Source: Halomonas salinarum
GTDB lineage: Bacteria > Pseudomonadota > Gammaproteobacteria > Pseudomonadales > Halomonadaceae
Length of the DNA: 64,000 nucleotides
NCBI RefSeq assembly: GCF_012062845.1
Contig: NZ_WWNB01000015.1
Coordinates: 1-64,000, forward strand
Direction of reading: 5' to 3'
Made by a program: the position numbers and the translations under genes. Positions within the stretch are counted from its first letter, which is position 1. The number at the start of each line of letters is the position of its first letter. The notes below the pieces were generated by a model, which was not told where the DNA came from, searched no databases, and saw nothing but the letters and a program-made list of their open reading frames with translations. Positions 9,475-18,013 of the stretch are shown one piece after another.

Positions 9475-10212
9475 ATGGCCGGTGCCAAAATCCCCGAGCC
9501 GCGCCAGACCCTGGATCCGGAAATGGTCGCCCACTGGCTGGCGCGCCATCCCGACTTCTTCGAAGGACGCGAAGGCCTGCTGCAGCAGCTCAAGGTGCCC
9601 CACCCGGAAACTGGCGGCGCCACCTCGCTACTCGAGCGCCTGGTCCATGACCTGCGCGGCCGTGCCGAAACCGCCGAATGGCGCCTCGAGACACTGCTCG
9701 ACTCGGCGCGTCACAACGAGGCCCAGTATCGGCGCACCCGAGAGCTGGTGCTGGCCCTGCTCGAAACCGAGAGCAACGACGACCTGGGTCAGACCCTGGC
9801 CCGAGAGCTTAGCGAGCGCTTCCAGACACCCTCCGTGGCACTGTGGTGCCCGGCCAGCCTGAGCGACGGCGAAGCCGCTCCGCCACAGGCGCCTCGTCAG
9901 GTGCTCGACGCCGCCGCAGAAACGCGCCTGTCAGCGCTGCTGGATGGTCGTGCCAGCCGTTGCGCGCGACTCTCGGCCACCGACTGGAAACGCCTCCTGC
10001 CCCATGCGAAGGTCCCCGACAAGACCGGCTCCTGCGCGCTGACCCGTCTGGCCCTCGGCGAACCGCTGGGCTATCTGGTATTGGCGAGCCCCGACCCGGA
10101 TCACTTCCGGGCGAGTCTCGATACCCTGTTCACCGAGTACCTCGGCGAGGTGGTGGCTCGTCTGCTGATGCGTCACGCACCGCCACCCCATGACACACCC
10201 CGCCATGCCTGA
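9475..10212 (+). CDS. DUF484 family protein (GAF-like)
   Basis: 245 residues. The N-terminal [19 protein letters not shown] is the conserved start of the DUF484 family, followed by a helix and a C-terminal GAF-like domain ([20 protein letters not shown]). Function is unknown. In gammaproteobacteria the gene regularly sits between dapF and xerC, as here, and it overlaps xerC. The ATG at 9475 has AAGGAG about 8 bases upstream. Confidence 0.88.
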   Translation: MAGAKIPEPRQTLDPEMVAHWLARHPDFFEGREGLLQQLKVPHPETGGATSLLERLVHDLRGRAETAEWRLETLLDSARHNEAQYRRTRELVLALLETESNDDLGQTLARELSERFQTPSVALWCPASLSDGEAAPPQAPRQVLDAAAETRLSALLDGRASRCARLSATDWKRLLPHAKVPDKTGSCALTRLALGEPLGYLVLASPDPDHFRASLDTLFTEYLGEVVARLLMRHAPPPHDTPRHA

Positions 10213-11128
10213 TTCGCTTCTCGAGGCACCGCTTGCGACCTTTCTCGAGGCCTTGGCGCGTCATGCAAGTCCGGCCACCGTTGATGCCTATCGTCGCGAC
10301 CTGTCCCGTTTCCGCGTCTACGCCGAGGACGCGGGACTTGAATCCTGGGCGCAGCTGGACGCAGCCCTGGTGCGCCGCTTCCTGGGCCAGGAACGCAGCC
10401 GGGGCTTGGCACCACGCAGCCTGGCACGGCGCCGGGCGGCCCTGTCGCGCTTTGCCGAGCAGCTAGTGAGTGAGGGGTTGCTGACCCATAACCCGGTCTC
10501 GCTGACACCCTCGCCACGCCAGCCACAGCACTTGCCGCGCCCGGTAGACGTCGACCAGCTGGCACACTTCCTGGATGCGCCGCATGATGACAGCCCACTG
10601 GCCCGGCGCGATCAGGCCATGCTGGAGCTGTTCTACTCGAGCGGCCTGCGTCTCGCCGAGTTGGCGGCACTGGACCTTGACGATCTCGAGTCATCGCGGG
10701 TGCGCGTGATCGGCAAGGGCGGAAAACCCCGCCAGGTCCCGGTCGGACGCCGCGCCGCCACGGCGCTCACCGCCTGGATCACCGCACGCGGCCAGCTGGC
10801 CACTGCCGGCGAGCCGGCGCTGTTCGTTGGCCAGCGCGGGGCGCGGCTCGGTCATCGCGCCATTCAGCTACGCCTGGCGAACCTCGCCCGGGAACGCGGC
10901 CTCGCCGAGCACCTGCACCCGCACCGGCTTCGCCATTCATTCGCCAGTCACCTGCTGGAGTCGAGTCAGGACCTGCGCGCGGTCCAGGAACTGCTCGGCC
11001 ACGCCCACCTGTCAACGACCCAGGTCTATACCCGGCTCGACTGGCAGCACCTGGCCACCAGCTACGACGCCGCTCATCCACGGGCACGCCGTCGCCACCG
11101 AACGCCGCCCGACGAGGGAAACCCATGA
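10190..11128 (+). CDS. xerC: Site-specific tyrosine recombinase XerC
   Basis: With XerD it resolves chromosome dimers at dif. 312 residues from the ATG at 10190; a second ATG at 10205 is also possible. Tyrosine-recombinase catalytic residues are in place: Arg154 in SSGLRLAEL, the [14 protein letters not shown] block (His-x-x-Arg), the [11 protein letters not shown]is, and the nucleophile Tyr280. An N-terminal SAM-like core-binding domain covers about 1-100. Its start lies inside DUF484 and its stop overlaps the next gene by 4 nt. Confidence 0.95.
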   Translation: MTHPAMPDSLLEAPLATFLEALARHASPATVDAYRRDLSRFRVYAEDAGLESWAQLDAALVRRFLGQERSRGLAPRSLARRRAALSRFAEQLVSEGLLTHNPVSLTPSPRQPQHLPRPVDVDQLAHFLDAPHDDSPLARRDQAMLELFYSSGLRLAELAALDLDDLESSRVRVIGKGGKPRQVPVGRRAATALTAWITARGQLATAGEPALFVGQRGARLGHRAIQLRLANLARERGLAEHLHPHRLRHSFASHLLESSQDLRAVQELLGHAHLSTTQVYTRLDWQHLATSYDAAHPRARRRHRTPPDEGNP

Positions 11129-11880
11129 CCTATACCCGGCCACTGACGGCCCTCACCTTCGATCTCGACGACACCCTCTGGGACAATGGCCACGTCATGG
11201 CGCATACCGAGACCGGCCACTACGCCTGGCTCGACGAGGCCCTGACCACCTGGCACGCCGACCGGCTCGAGACCCTGGGCCGCTTCAGCGAGCGCTTCCC
11301 GCTGGATACCTATCAGCAGCGTCGCGGCGAGCTTGCCACGCGCCATCCGCTTCGCCGGGGTGATTTCACCTGGATTCGCGAACAAAGCCTACGTGAGCTG
11401 CTTGAAGAATACGGGCTGGCAACAGCAGAGGCCCGACGCTGGGCAACCGCCGCCATGGACCAGTTCATGACACTGCGCCATCGCCTGACGCCCTACCCCG
11501 AGGTCGACATGCTGCTGACGAGCCTTCGCGCCAACTTCCGACTGGCCTCCGTCACCAACGGCAATGTCGACCTGGCCCGACTACCACTGGCACATCATTT
11601 CCCGATAAGAATCGCCGCCGGCGAGATGCACGCCCCCAAGCCCGATGCCCGCCCCTTCCTGGCGGCTCTGTCACGCTTGAACGCGACGCCGTCTCAAGCC
11701 ATGCATGTGGGAGATTCGTGGGCAGAAGACGTGCTGCCAGCCCAGCGTCTGGGCATGCGCGTGGCATGGATCGACAAGCGGGATGAGGGGCTTCCGATGC
11801 GACTGGAAGGTGTCTACAGGCTAGCCCACGTTCGCGACCTGCCTACGCTGCTGGCAAGCCTTGATAGCGACGATGGCTGA
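11125..11880 (+). CDS. HAD-family hydrolase, YigB-like
   Basis: 251 residues. Haloacid dehalogenase motifs: FDLDDTLWD (nucleophile Asp), SVTNGN (motif II), K in [10 protein letters not shown] (motif III) and [10 protein letters not shown] (motif IV). A helical cap lies between motifs I and II. Its place after xerC matches E. coli yigB, a flavin mononucleotide/5-amino-6-ribitylamino-uracil phosphatase, but substrate cannot be read from sequence. ATG overlaps the xerC stop (ATGA). Confidence 0.87.
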   Translation: MTYTRPLTALTFDLDDTLWDNGHVMAHTETGHYAWLDEALTTWHADRLETLGRFSERFPLDTYQQRRGELATRHPLRRGDFTWIREQSLRELLEEYGLATAEARRWATAAMDQFMTLRHRLTPYPEVDMLLTSLRANFRLASVTNGNVDLARLPLAHHFPIRIAAGEMHAPKPDARPFLAALSRLNATPSQAMHVGDSWAEDVLPAQRLGMRVAWIDKRDEGLPMRLEGVYRLAHVRDLPTLLASLDSDDG

Positions 11881-11978
11881 CATCTCCCGGTGTGATATCG
11901 GCGTGATGGCCAAGGAGCGCGGTTAACGCCGGCAACGTGACAATAAGCACGCAGGTGTGGCGAAAAGACACGCCGAGC

Positions 11979-12007
11979 TTGTACAAACCGCCCCGCCTAA
12001 CCATACT
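11979..12007 (+). promoter_or_regulatory. Putative promoter of the orphan exported protein
   Basis: TTGTAC (11979-11984), a 17-base spacer and CATACT (12002-12007) form a sigma-70-like pair. The -35 is part of the palindrome TTGTACAA and the -10 overlaps the left arm of the following dyad, so a repressor bound there would block it. Confidence 0.45.
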
Positions 12008-12031
12008 CCTGTACAGGTTATGTACAGGAGT
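12005..12031 (+). promoter_or_regulatory. Perfect 11-bp inverted repeat with embedded Shine-Dalgarno
   Basis: ACTCCTGTACA (12005-12015) and TGTACAGGAGT (12021-12031) are exact reverse complements with a 5-base spacer. The right arm contains AGGAG (12026-12030), the ribosome binding site of the gene at 12039. Two TGTACA hexamers are 11 bp apart, one helical turn, and a third lies at 11980-11985. It reads as an operator; as RNA it would hide the ribosome binding site. Confidence 0.65.
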
Positions 12032-12038
12032 CATCCTC

Positions 12039-12413
12039 ATGCACGTTCGAGACAGCGGCACTTTGACCAAAACCGCACTGGTAGTGACGCTAATGCTCGG
12101 CGGGGGGCTTGCGGTCGCGCCGGTTAACGACGACTTGCGCGACGCGGATAGCGCCTTGACGTCACCCACTGTATCAGCGCACAACATGCAAGGCGTGATC
12201 GTGGCCAGTGCGTCCGGTCATGGCGAAGGGGACGCCCCATGGGCACCGGCATTGGGCAGGGAGGGGACTGATTATGACCGAGTGCCCCCCACCTCCAATG
12301 GATCAGCGTCCATTATCATGGAGCGTGCCGGCTGCACCCGTGAATGCCTGGAGAGCCTTCGTCAGCGCCTCCTCGACAACCACCGACAGATAGCGCCTGT
12401 CTGGGTCTTTTAA
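12039..12413 (+). CDS. Hypothetical exported or membrane-anchored small protein
   Basis: 124 residues from the ATG at 12039, with AGGAG eight bases upstream. A hydrophobic segment at about 9-29 looks like a signal peptide or anchor with a possible AVA cleavage site. The rest is polar and Gly/Ala/Ser-rich, then a C-terminal amphipathic stretch with Cys99 and Cys103 (CTREC) and a VWVF end. I recognise no family. The gene stands alone between the HAD gene and engB. The coding call rests on the start signals and the regulated-looking promoter rather than homology. Confidence 0.5.
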   Translation: MHVRDSGTLTKTALVVTLMLGGGLAVAPVNDDLRDADSALTSPTVSAHNMQGVIVASASGHGEGDAPWAPALGREGTDYDRVPPTSNGSASIIMERAGCTRECLESLRQRLLDNHRQIAPVWVF

Positions 12414-12533
12414 CATCCCTCGTGAAAGCAAACGGCGCTAGCAGCGCAATCAGCCGAGCACGCTGAGGCACGTTTTAAACACGGCCGAGACCCGTCAGTC
12501 AGGGACCCTGCGAAAAAGCAGGCGCCTGAGGCA

Positions 12534-13151
12534 TCAGCTCACCTCATTGCCCACGAGCCAGTCATCCAATTGCTGGTGCACTTCGTCGATGCCCTGACGC
12601 TTGAGGGCCGAGAACAGCTGAACGGACACCAGGTCTTCCCACTCCCGCAGCCGGCTGCGCACGTTGTGCAGCGCATTCTTGGCGGCCCCTGACTTGAGCT
12701 TGTCGGCTTTGGTCAAAAGAATGCGTACCGGCATCTCCTTGTCATCGGCCCAGCCAAGCATCATCTCGTCGAACTCGGTCAATGGATGGCGCACATCCAT
12801 CAATAGCACCAGGCCACGCAGTGAGCCACGCTCCTGCAGGTACTCGGCCAGGTGGCGCTGCCACTCAAGCTTGACTTGTTCGGGCACCTTGGCATATCCA
12901 TAGCCTGGCAGGTCCACCAGGCGGCAGTCTTCCCCGTTCTCGAGGCCGAAGAAATTGATCAGCTGGGTGCGACCTGGGGTCTTCGAGGTACGAGCCAATG
13001 CCTTCTGCTGCGTCAGGGCATTAATGGCGCTGGATTTTCCTGCATTGGAGCGTCCGGCAAAGGCGACTTCTACACCGGTATCCGGCGGGCACTTGGCAAG
13101 CGTAGGCGCACTGGTGAGGAAGCTGGCAGTCTGGTAGTTGACACGCGGCAT
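12534..13151 (-). CDS. engB: Ribosome biogenesis GTPase EngB (YihA/YsxC)
   Basis: 205 residues from the ATG at 13151; a TTG at 13193 would add 14 unconserved residues. GTPase motifs: P-loop GRSNAGKSS (33-41), the G2 [15 protein letters not shown] (80-88) and TKADK (G4). The YsxC/EngB family acts in large-subunit ribosome assembly. Divergent from the cytochrome c4 gene, an arrangement also found in Pseudomonas. Confidence 0.95.
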   Translation of the reverse strand: MPRVNYQTASFLTSAPTLAKCPPDTGVEVAFAGRSNAGKSSAINALTQQKALARTSKTPGRTQLINFFGLENGEDCRLVDLPGYGYAKVPEQVKLEWQRHLAEYLQERGSLRGLVLLMDVRHPLTEFDEMMLGWADDKEMPVRILLTKADKLKSGAAKNALHNVRSRLREWEDLVSVQLFSALKRQGIDEVHQQLDDWLVGNEVS

Positions 13152-13193
13152 GGTCGGTGGGAATCCTGAGGCTTGACGGCGACGATAGGGCAA

Positions 13194-13222
13194 TTCACGT
13201 TGCTAGTTGAACTGGCTATAAT
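13194..13222 (+). promoter_or_regulatory. Probable sigma-70 promoter of cytochrome c4
   Basis: TTCACG (13194-13199), a 17-base spacer and a perfect TATAAT (13217-13222). The transcript would carry a leader of about 155 bases before the ATG at 13383, with no obvious riboswitch fold. Confidence 0.55.
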
Positions 13223-13382
13223 GCAGGTCTAATTTCTGCGTCCTAAGGGTTGGCAGTGTACCATTGCGCTCTTACTGACCGCGAACAGCGCCCCAATATA
13301 AAGGCCGCGCTCACAGCGTTCCCTCCGGGCACGTATCGGTCAACAACGGACAGGCTTAACGTACAGGCGGAGTGGATTCGCG

Positions 13383-13997
13383 ATGAGAAAGTTTCTGGCA
13401 AGTTTGGCAATGACACTAAGCGTCGTCGGCGTAGCCCATGCAGAGCTCAAGGGTGACCCTGCCGCAGGGCGCGAAATGGCGCAGAGCTGCGCGGCATGTC
13501 ATGGCGCCGAGGGGATCAGTGCGGTGGGCATGTTCCCCAATCTCGCAGGGCAGCAGGCGTCTTATCTGGCCAAGCAGATCATGGACATCCGCGATGGCGA
13601 GCGCATGGTGGCCCAGATGGCCGGTCAAGTCGATAACTTCTCCGACCAGGATGCCGCCGACGTCGCCGCCTACTACGCCAACATGACGCCGAACCTCGGC
13701 CAGGTCGATGCCGACCCTGAGGTGATCGCTCGCGGCAAGGAACTCTACCGTGCCGGCGACATGGCCAAGGGCATCCCGGCGTGCGCCGCCTGCCACACCC
13801 CCACCGGCCAAGGCATCGGCACCGCGGTCTATCCGGCCCTGTCCGGTCAGAATACCGACTACACCGTCTCCACCCTCCAGGCCTTCGCGGCCGGCGAGCG
13901 TGCCAACGACCCCAATGCCATCATGCGCAGTATCGCCTCCAAGATGAGCGATCGCGATATGCAGGCTGTCTCCCAGTACGTACTGGGCCTGCATTAA
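13383..13997 (+). CDS. Diheme cytochrome c4
   Basis: 204 residues with a Sec signal peptide (cleavage after VAHA, residue 20). Two similar class I cytochrome domains each carry CAACH: C36-H40 and C134-H138. C-terminal-side Met ligands are expected near NMTP and KMSD. The cytochrome c4 family are periplasmic, often membrane-associated, electron carriers linking the bc1 complex to terminal oxidases. A terminator-like hairpin follows. Confidence 0.94.
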   Translation: MRKFLASLAMTLSVVGVAHAELKGDPAAGREMAQSCAACHGAEGISAVGMFPNLAGQQASYLAKQIMDIRDGERMVAQMAGQVDNFSDQDAADVAAYYANMTPNLGQVDADPEVIARGKELYRAGDMAKGIPACAACHTPTGQGIGTAVYPALSGQNTDYTVSTLQAFAAGERANDPNAIMRSIASKMSDRDMQAVSQYVLGLH

Positions 13998-14035
13998 TCG
14001 CCTGACGGCCAGACACAGCATCTGTAGAGGTAAAC

Positions 14036-14058
14036 AAGGGCGGCCAAGAGCCGCCCTT
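14036..14058 (+). terminator. Terminator-like hairpin after cytochrome c4
   Basis: AAGGGCGGC (14036-14044) and GCCGCCCTT (14050-14058) form a perfect 9-bp stem with a 5-base loop. Only a weak T tract follows, so termination may be partial. Confidence 0.6.
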
Positions 14059-14240
14059 GGCATTTCCATGGTATGGATTGTTGAATCGCCATGTCAGGAG
14101 GCATCGCTAATGGAACCCTTGCGCCTGGCAAGACTCCAAGCACGTGGCTGGGGCTCACCCTGCCGGTATTTCCTGTTACCTTTATTGTTGTCCTGGCGGA
14201 TCCGCGATCCGTACAAGCCCTATCAAGGAGAGTCTTCCGC

Positions 14241-14879
14241 ATGTTCAAGACACTAAGCGTTGCCCTCATTGGCATCGGCATGTCCACCCTGGCCATGGCG
14301 GCCCCGCCAGTTGCTGGTGAACATTACAAGGTTCTCGACGAACCGGTTCCGACCCACGTCGAGGATGGCAAAATCGAGGTTACCGAGGCGTTCTGGTATG
14401 GCTGCCCGCACTGTTACAACCTCGAAGAACCGCTCAACGCCTGGGTCGCCGAGCTTCCCGACGACGTCTCCTTCCAGCGTATGCCTGCCACCATGGGCGG
14501 CACCTGGAACCGCCACGCCGTGGCCTTCTTCGCTGCCGAGCAGCTGGGCATCCAGCAAGATATTCACGAGGACTTCTTCGATGCCATTCATCAGGAAGGC
14601 CAGCAACTGACCGATGATGGCGATATCGCGGCCTTCTTCAGCGACTACGGCGTCAGCGAGCAGGAAGCCGAGGCGGCGCTTACCTCCTTCGGCGTCAAGA
14701 GCCAGGTCAACCAGGCCCATGCTCGCATGCGCGCCATGAAACTGATGGGCGTCCCCGCGCTGATCGTCGACGGTCGCTACGTGATCACCCCGTCCAGTGC
14801 CGGTAGCCTCGAGAACATGCCACAGATCGCCGGGGCATTGATCGAGCAAGTCCGCGAGGAACGCGACGACGCCTCATGA
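14241..14879 (+). CDS. dsbA: Thiol:disulfide interchange protein DsbA
   Basis: 212 residues from the ATG at 14241, ten bases after AAGGAG. The in-frame extension back to 14091 lacks a signal and is not conserved. Signal peptide ends near residue 20 (AMA). The thioredoxin fold carries the redox motif CPHC at 55-58 and a cis-proline loop at GVPALIVDG. It introduces disulfides into periplasmic proteins; cytochrome c4 followed by dsbA is a common gammaproteobacterial order. Confidence 0.95.
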   Translation: MFKTLSVALIGIGMSTLAMAAPPVAGEHYKVLDEPVPTHVEDGKIEVTEAFWYGCPHCYNLEEPLNAWVAELPDDVSFQRMPATMGGTWNRHAVAFFAAEQLGIQQDIHEDFFDAIHQEGQQLTDDGDIAAFFSDYGVSEQEAEAALTSFGVKSQVNQAHARMRAMKLMGVPALIVDGRYVITPSSAGSLENMPQIAGALIEQVREERDDAS

Positions 14880-14916
14880 GAGCCATGAATGTGCAACAGC
14901 ACGGAGCCCTCTCATC

Positions 14917-15744
14917 ATGAGCCGTGCCTCTGGCCACGCCATGGACCGTACCGAAGGTCTGCAGACGCATAGCGGCCGCCATCACCTGCGCCTGCTGACC
15001 TTCAATCTGCAGGTCGGCATTCAGACGTCGTCGTATCATCATTATCTGACCCGTAGCTGGCAGCACCTGCTGCCTCACCCGCGACGCCTCGATCGCCTGA
15101 CGGTGATGAGCGACGTCCTGAGGAATTTCGACCTGGTGGGCCTGCAGGAGGTCGATGGCGGCAGTTTCCGCTCAAGCCAGGTCAATCAGCTCGAGTATCT
15201 GGCTAAGCAGGCCGGTTTTCCTCACCACTATCAGCAGCTCAATCGCAACCTGGGGCGGGTCGCTCAGCACAGCAATGGCCTGCTGTCACGGCTCACGCCT
15301 ACGCGGCTCGAAGAATATCGACTGCCCGGCACACTGCCTGGCCGCGGCGCCATTCATGCGCGTTTCGGCTCCGGCCCGGATGCCCTGCACATGTTCGTCG
15401 CCCACCTGGCGCTTGGCTTTCGCACTCGATCTCGCCAGTTGGACTATCTGAGCGAGATCATCGCTCCCCTGCGCCATGTGATCGTCATGGGCGATCTGAA
15501 CTGCACCCCCGAGCAGCTGTACGCGCACTCGCGCTTCTGCGCGTCCTTGCCCCTTAAGCCAGCACTGCCGCCATTGAGCTATCCTTCCTGGCAACCTCGC
15601 CGTGCACTCGACCACATCCTGCTTTCCACTTCTCTCGAGGCCAATGAGGTGCGGGTGCTCGATCAACTTTTCTCCGATCACCTGCCGATCGCCGTCGACA
15701 TCACGCTGCCAGATGCCTGTCACGCGGCCCTGGCCAAGAGGTAA
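14917..15744 (+). CDS. Endonuclease/exonuclease/phosphatase family protein
   Basis: 275 residues without a signal peptide. EEP-superfamily motifs are present in order: LLTFNLQVG, GLQEVD (metal-binding Glu), FVAHLALG, MGDLNCTP (Asp/Asn pair), LDHILLS and SDHLPI (Asp-His). The superfamily covers DNases, sphingomyelinase-like enzymes and phosphatases; nothing here picks a substrate. It follows dsbA by 37 bases, as in Pseudomonas. Confidence 0.88.
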   Translation: MSRASGHAMDRTEGLQTHSGRHHLRLLTFNLQVGIQTSSYHHYLTRSWQHLLPHPRRLDRLTVMSDVLRNFDLVGLQEVDGGSFRSSQVNQLEYLAKQAGFPHHYQQLNRNLGRVAQHSNGLLSRLTPTRLEEYRLPGTLPGRGAIHARFGSGPDALHMFVAHLALGFRTRSRQLDYLSEIIAPLRHVIVMGDLNCTPEQLYAHSRFCASLPLKPALPPLSYPSWQPRRALDHILLSTSLEANEVRVLDQLFSDHLPIAVDITLPDACHAALAKR

Positions 15745-15902
15745 GACCAATCCTTTCGACCAATGGATAAATCCCTGCCATAACGGCACTTGATCAAATC
15801 ACGTAGACTTATCGACGATGGTGGAACCAAACACCCACCCGCCGCGCCATCGCGGATACCCCATGGCGTTGACCTCTGTCGGACACCCAAAGCGAGACTC
15901 CC

Positions 15903-16457
15903 ATGCCCTCCTCTTCCACTCTGCCGGGAATCTTCTCAAGGCTCGACCAGGCCTCAGAATGGCTGGGCAAGAGTCTGTCCTGGCTCATCCTGATCATGAT
16001 GCTGATCCAGTTTCTGGTCGTGGTGCTGCGTTACGCCTTCAACTTCAACAGCATCCCCATGCAGGAATCGGTCATGTATATGCATGCCAGTGTTTTCATG
16101 CTGTTAGCGGGTTATACCCTCAAGCATGACGGCCATGTGCGGGTCGATATCTTCTATCGCGCCATGACCGCTCGCAAGAAGGCGCTCGTTGATCTACTCG
16201 GTACCCTCTTTCTGCTGATGCCGGTCATGATCTTCGTGATCCTGACCAGCCTTGGCTATGTCGGTAAATCCTGGGCGATATTCGAGGGCTCGCCGGAATC
16301 TGGTGGTATTCCCGGCGTCTTCCTGCTCAAGACGCTGATCCCGGCGTTCGCCGGTCTGATGATCCTGCAGGGGCTGGTCGAGATGGCACGCAACGCCATG
16401 ATCTTTACGGGGCGCATGGCGCCGACTCACGATGACGACGCCGAGGAACTGCTGTAA
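15903..16457 (+). CDS. TRAP transporter small membrane subunit (DctQ type)
   Basis: 184 residues with four predicted transmembrane helices (about 22-45, 56-75, 96-118 and 142-164), the DctQ layout. It partners the large DctM subunit in sodium-driven uptake of organic acids. The stop overlaps the dctM ATG by one base (TAATG). TakP-type binding protein downstream suggests 2-oxoacids as substrate. Confidence 0.92.
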   Translation: MPSSSTLPGIFSRLDQASEWLGKSLSWLILIMMLIQFLVVVLRYAFNFNSIPMQESVMYMHASVFMLLAGYTLKHDGHVRVDIFYRAMTARKKALVDLLGTLFLLMPVMIFVILTSLGYVGKSWAIFEGSPESGGIPGVFLLKTLIPAFAGLMILQGLVEMARNAMIFTGRMAPTHDDDAEELL

Positions 16458-17860
16458 TGCTTGAATTCATGCCCCTGGTCCTGTTCGCCGTCATCTGCGT
16501 GGTGCTGATGTTCGGCTTCCCGGTCGCCCTGTCGCTGGCCGGTACCGCGCTGGCCTTCGCCGGCCTCGGCATGGGCCTTGAAGCACTCGGCATCAATGCC
16601 CACTTCGACGCCAGCTTCCTGTCGGCCTTTCCCAACCGCCTCTACGGCATCATGACCAACCAGACGCTGTTGGCGGTACCGCTGTTCGTGCTGATGGGGG
16701 TGCTGCTCGAGAAGTCGAAGGTGGCCGAGACCCTGCTCGACGCCATGGCGCTGCTGTTCGGGTCGCTGCGCGGGGGGCTCGGCATCTCGGTGACGCTGGT
16801 CGGCATGATGCTGGCAGCGTCGACCGGCATCGTCGGCGCCACCGTGGTCACCATGGGCCTGCTGTCGCTGCCGACCATGCTCAAGCGCGGCTACAGCATG
16901 CCGCTGGCCACCGGTACCATCTGCGCCACCGGCACCCTGGGCCAGATCATTCCGCCCTCGATCGCCCTGGTACTGCTGGGGGATGTCCTTTCCTCGGCCT
17001 ACCAGCAGGCTCAGCTATCCATGGGCATCTTCAGCCCCAAGACCGTCTCGGTGGGCGATCTGTTCATGGGGGCGCTGGTGCCCGGCCTGATCCTGGTGGC
17101 GCTCTACATCGCCTATGTTGCCTTCATCGCCTGGCTCAAGCCTGAAGCGGCGCCGCCCGCCGATCGCGAAGAGCTGATGGAAGAGCTCGGCCACCAGGGC
17201 AGCCTGTTCACGCTGCTGCTCAAGGGCCTAGTGCCACCGATCATGCTGATCATCGTGGTGCTGGGCTCGATTCTCGGCGGCTTCGCCACCCCCACCGAGG
17301 CCTCTGCAGTCGGTGCCTTCGGCGCCCTGGTGCTTGCCATCGCCTATCGTCAGCTGGACTTCAAGAAGCTCAAGGAAGCGCTGCACTCTACCGCTCACGT
17401 CACCACCATGGTGTTCCTGATCCTGATCGGCGCGGCGCTGTTCTCGCTGGTGTTCCGCGCCTTTGGTGGCGAGGAGCTGGTCCAGGAGGTCTTCGAGAGC
17501 ATGCCCGGCGGCGTGGTGGGGGCGACGCTTGTGGTGATGTTGGTGATCTTCCTGCTCGGCTTCATCCTCGACTTCATCGAGATCACCTTCGTGGTGGTGC
17601 CCATCGTTGGCCCCATCCTGCTGGCCATGGGCCTCGACCCGATCTGGCTGGGCATCATGATCGCCATCAACCTGCAGACCTCGTTCCTGACGCCACCCTT
17701 CGGCTTCGCGCTCTTCTACCTGCGCGGCGTGGCGCCGGATTCGGTACCTACGTCAGCGATCTACCGTGGCGTCATGCCATTCATCGCCCTGCAGCTCGCC
17801 ATGCTGATTGCCCTGGCCTTCTTCCCGGAGCTTGCCACCTGGCTACCCGAGCAATTTTGA
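16457..17860 (+). CDS. TRAP transporter large permease subunit (DctM type)
   Basis: 467 residues, hydrophobic throughout, with 12 or so transmembrane helices typical of DctM. Conserved stretches include GATVVTMGLLSLPTML, the GQIIPPSIALVLLG hairpin loop region and FATPTEASAVGAFGAL. It forms the ion-coupled translocation path and belongs to the cluster often paired with TakP-like binding proteins. Length is at the upper end because of an extra loop near residues 230-255. Confidence 0.94.
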   Translation: MLEFMPLVLFAVICVVLMFGFPVALSLAGTALAFAGLGMGLEALGINAHFDASFLSAFPNRLYGIMTNQTLLAVPLFVLMGVLLEKSKVAETLLDAMALLFGSLRGGLGISVTLVGMMLAASTGIVGATVVTMGLLSLPTMLKRGYSMPLATGTICATGTLGQIIPPSIALVLLGDVLSSAYQQAQLSMGIFSPKTVSVGDLFMGALVPGLILVALYIAYVAFIAWLKPEAAPPADREELMEELGHQGSLFTLLLKGLVPPIMLIIVVLGSILGGFATPTEASAVGAFGALVLAIAYRQLDFKKLKEALHSTAHVTTMVFLILIGAALFSLVFRAFGGEELVQEVFESMPGGVVGATLVVMLVIFLLGFILDFIEITFVVVPIVGPILLAMGLDPIWLGIMIAINLQTSFLTPPFGFALFYLRGVAPDSVPTSAIYRGVMPFIALQLAMLIALAFFPELATWLPEQF

Positions 17861-17908
17861 ACGATGCTGACTATATAAGAACGGCATTAATAAGAGCATA
17901 ACGTTCTT

Positions 17909-17974
17909 CCGGCACCCTTGAGGTGCCGGTCCGGGCCTGAGCCCGATTCGCATGCCGGCCCGCCTCGGCGGGCC
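17909..17974 (+). promoter_or_regulatory. Three successive RNA hairpins before the TRAP binding-protein gene
   Basis: CCGGCACC/GGTGCCGG (17909-17916, 17922-17929), CGGGC/GCCCG (17932-17936, 17941-17945) and GGCCCGCC/GGCGGGCC (17957-17964, 17967-17974). None is followed by a U tract. They could stabilise the downstream mRNA or partly stop transcription, raising binding protein over permease. Confidence 0.6.
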
Positions 17975-18013
17975 TCTCGCACCACAATCTGCATAATAAA
18001 GAGAGGAAGTCGC

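Noticed and set aside
12009..12027. LexA (SOS) box in the dyad
   Set aside because: CTGT and ACAG are present but 11 bases apart instead of 8, so it does not fit the gammaproteobacterial LexA site.
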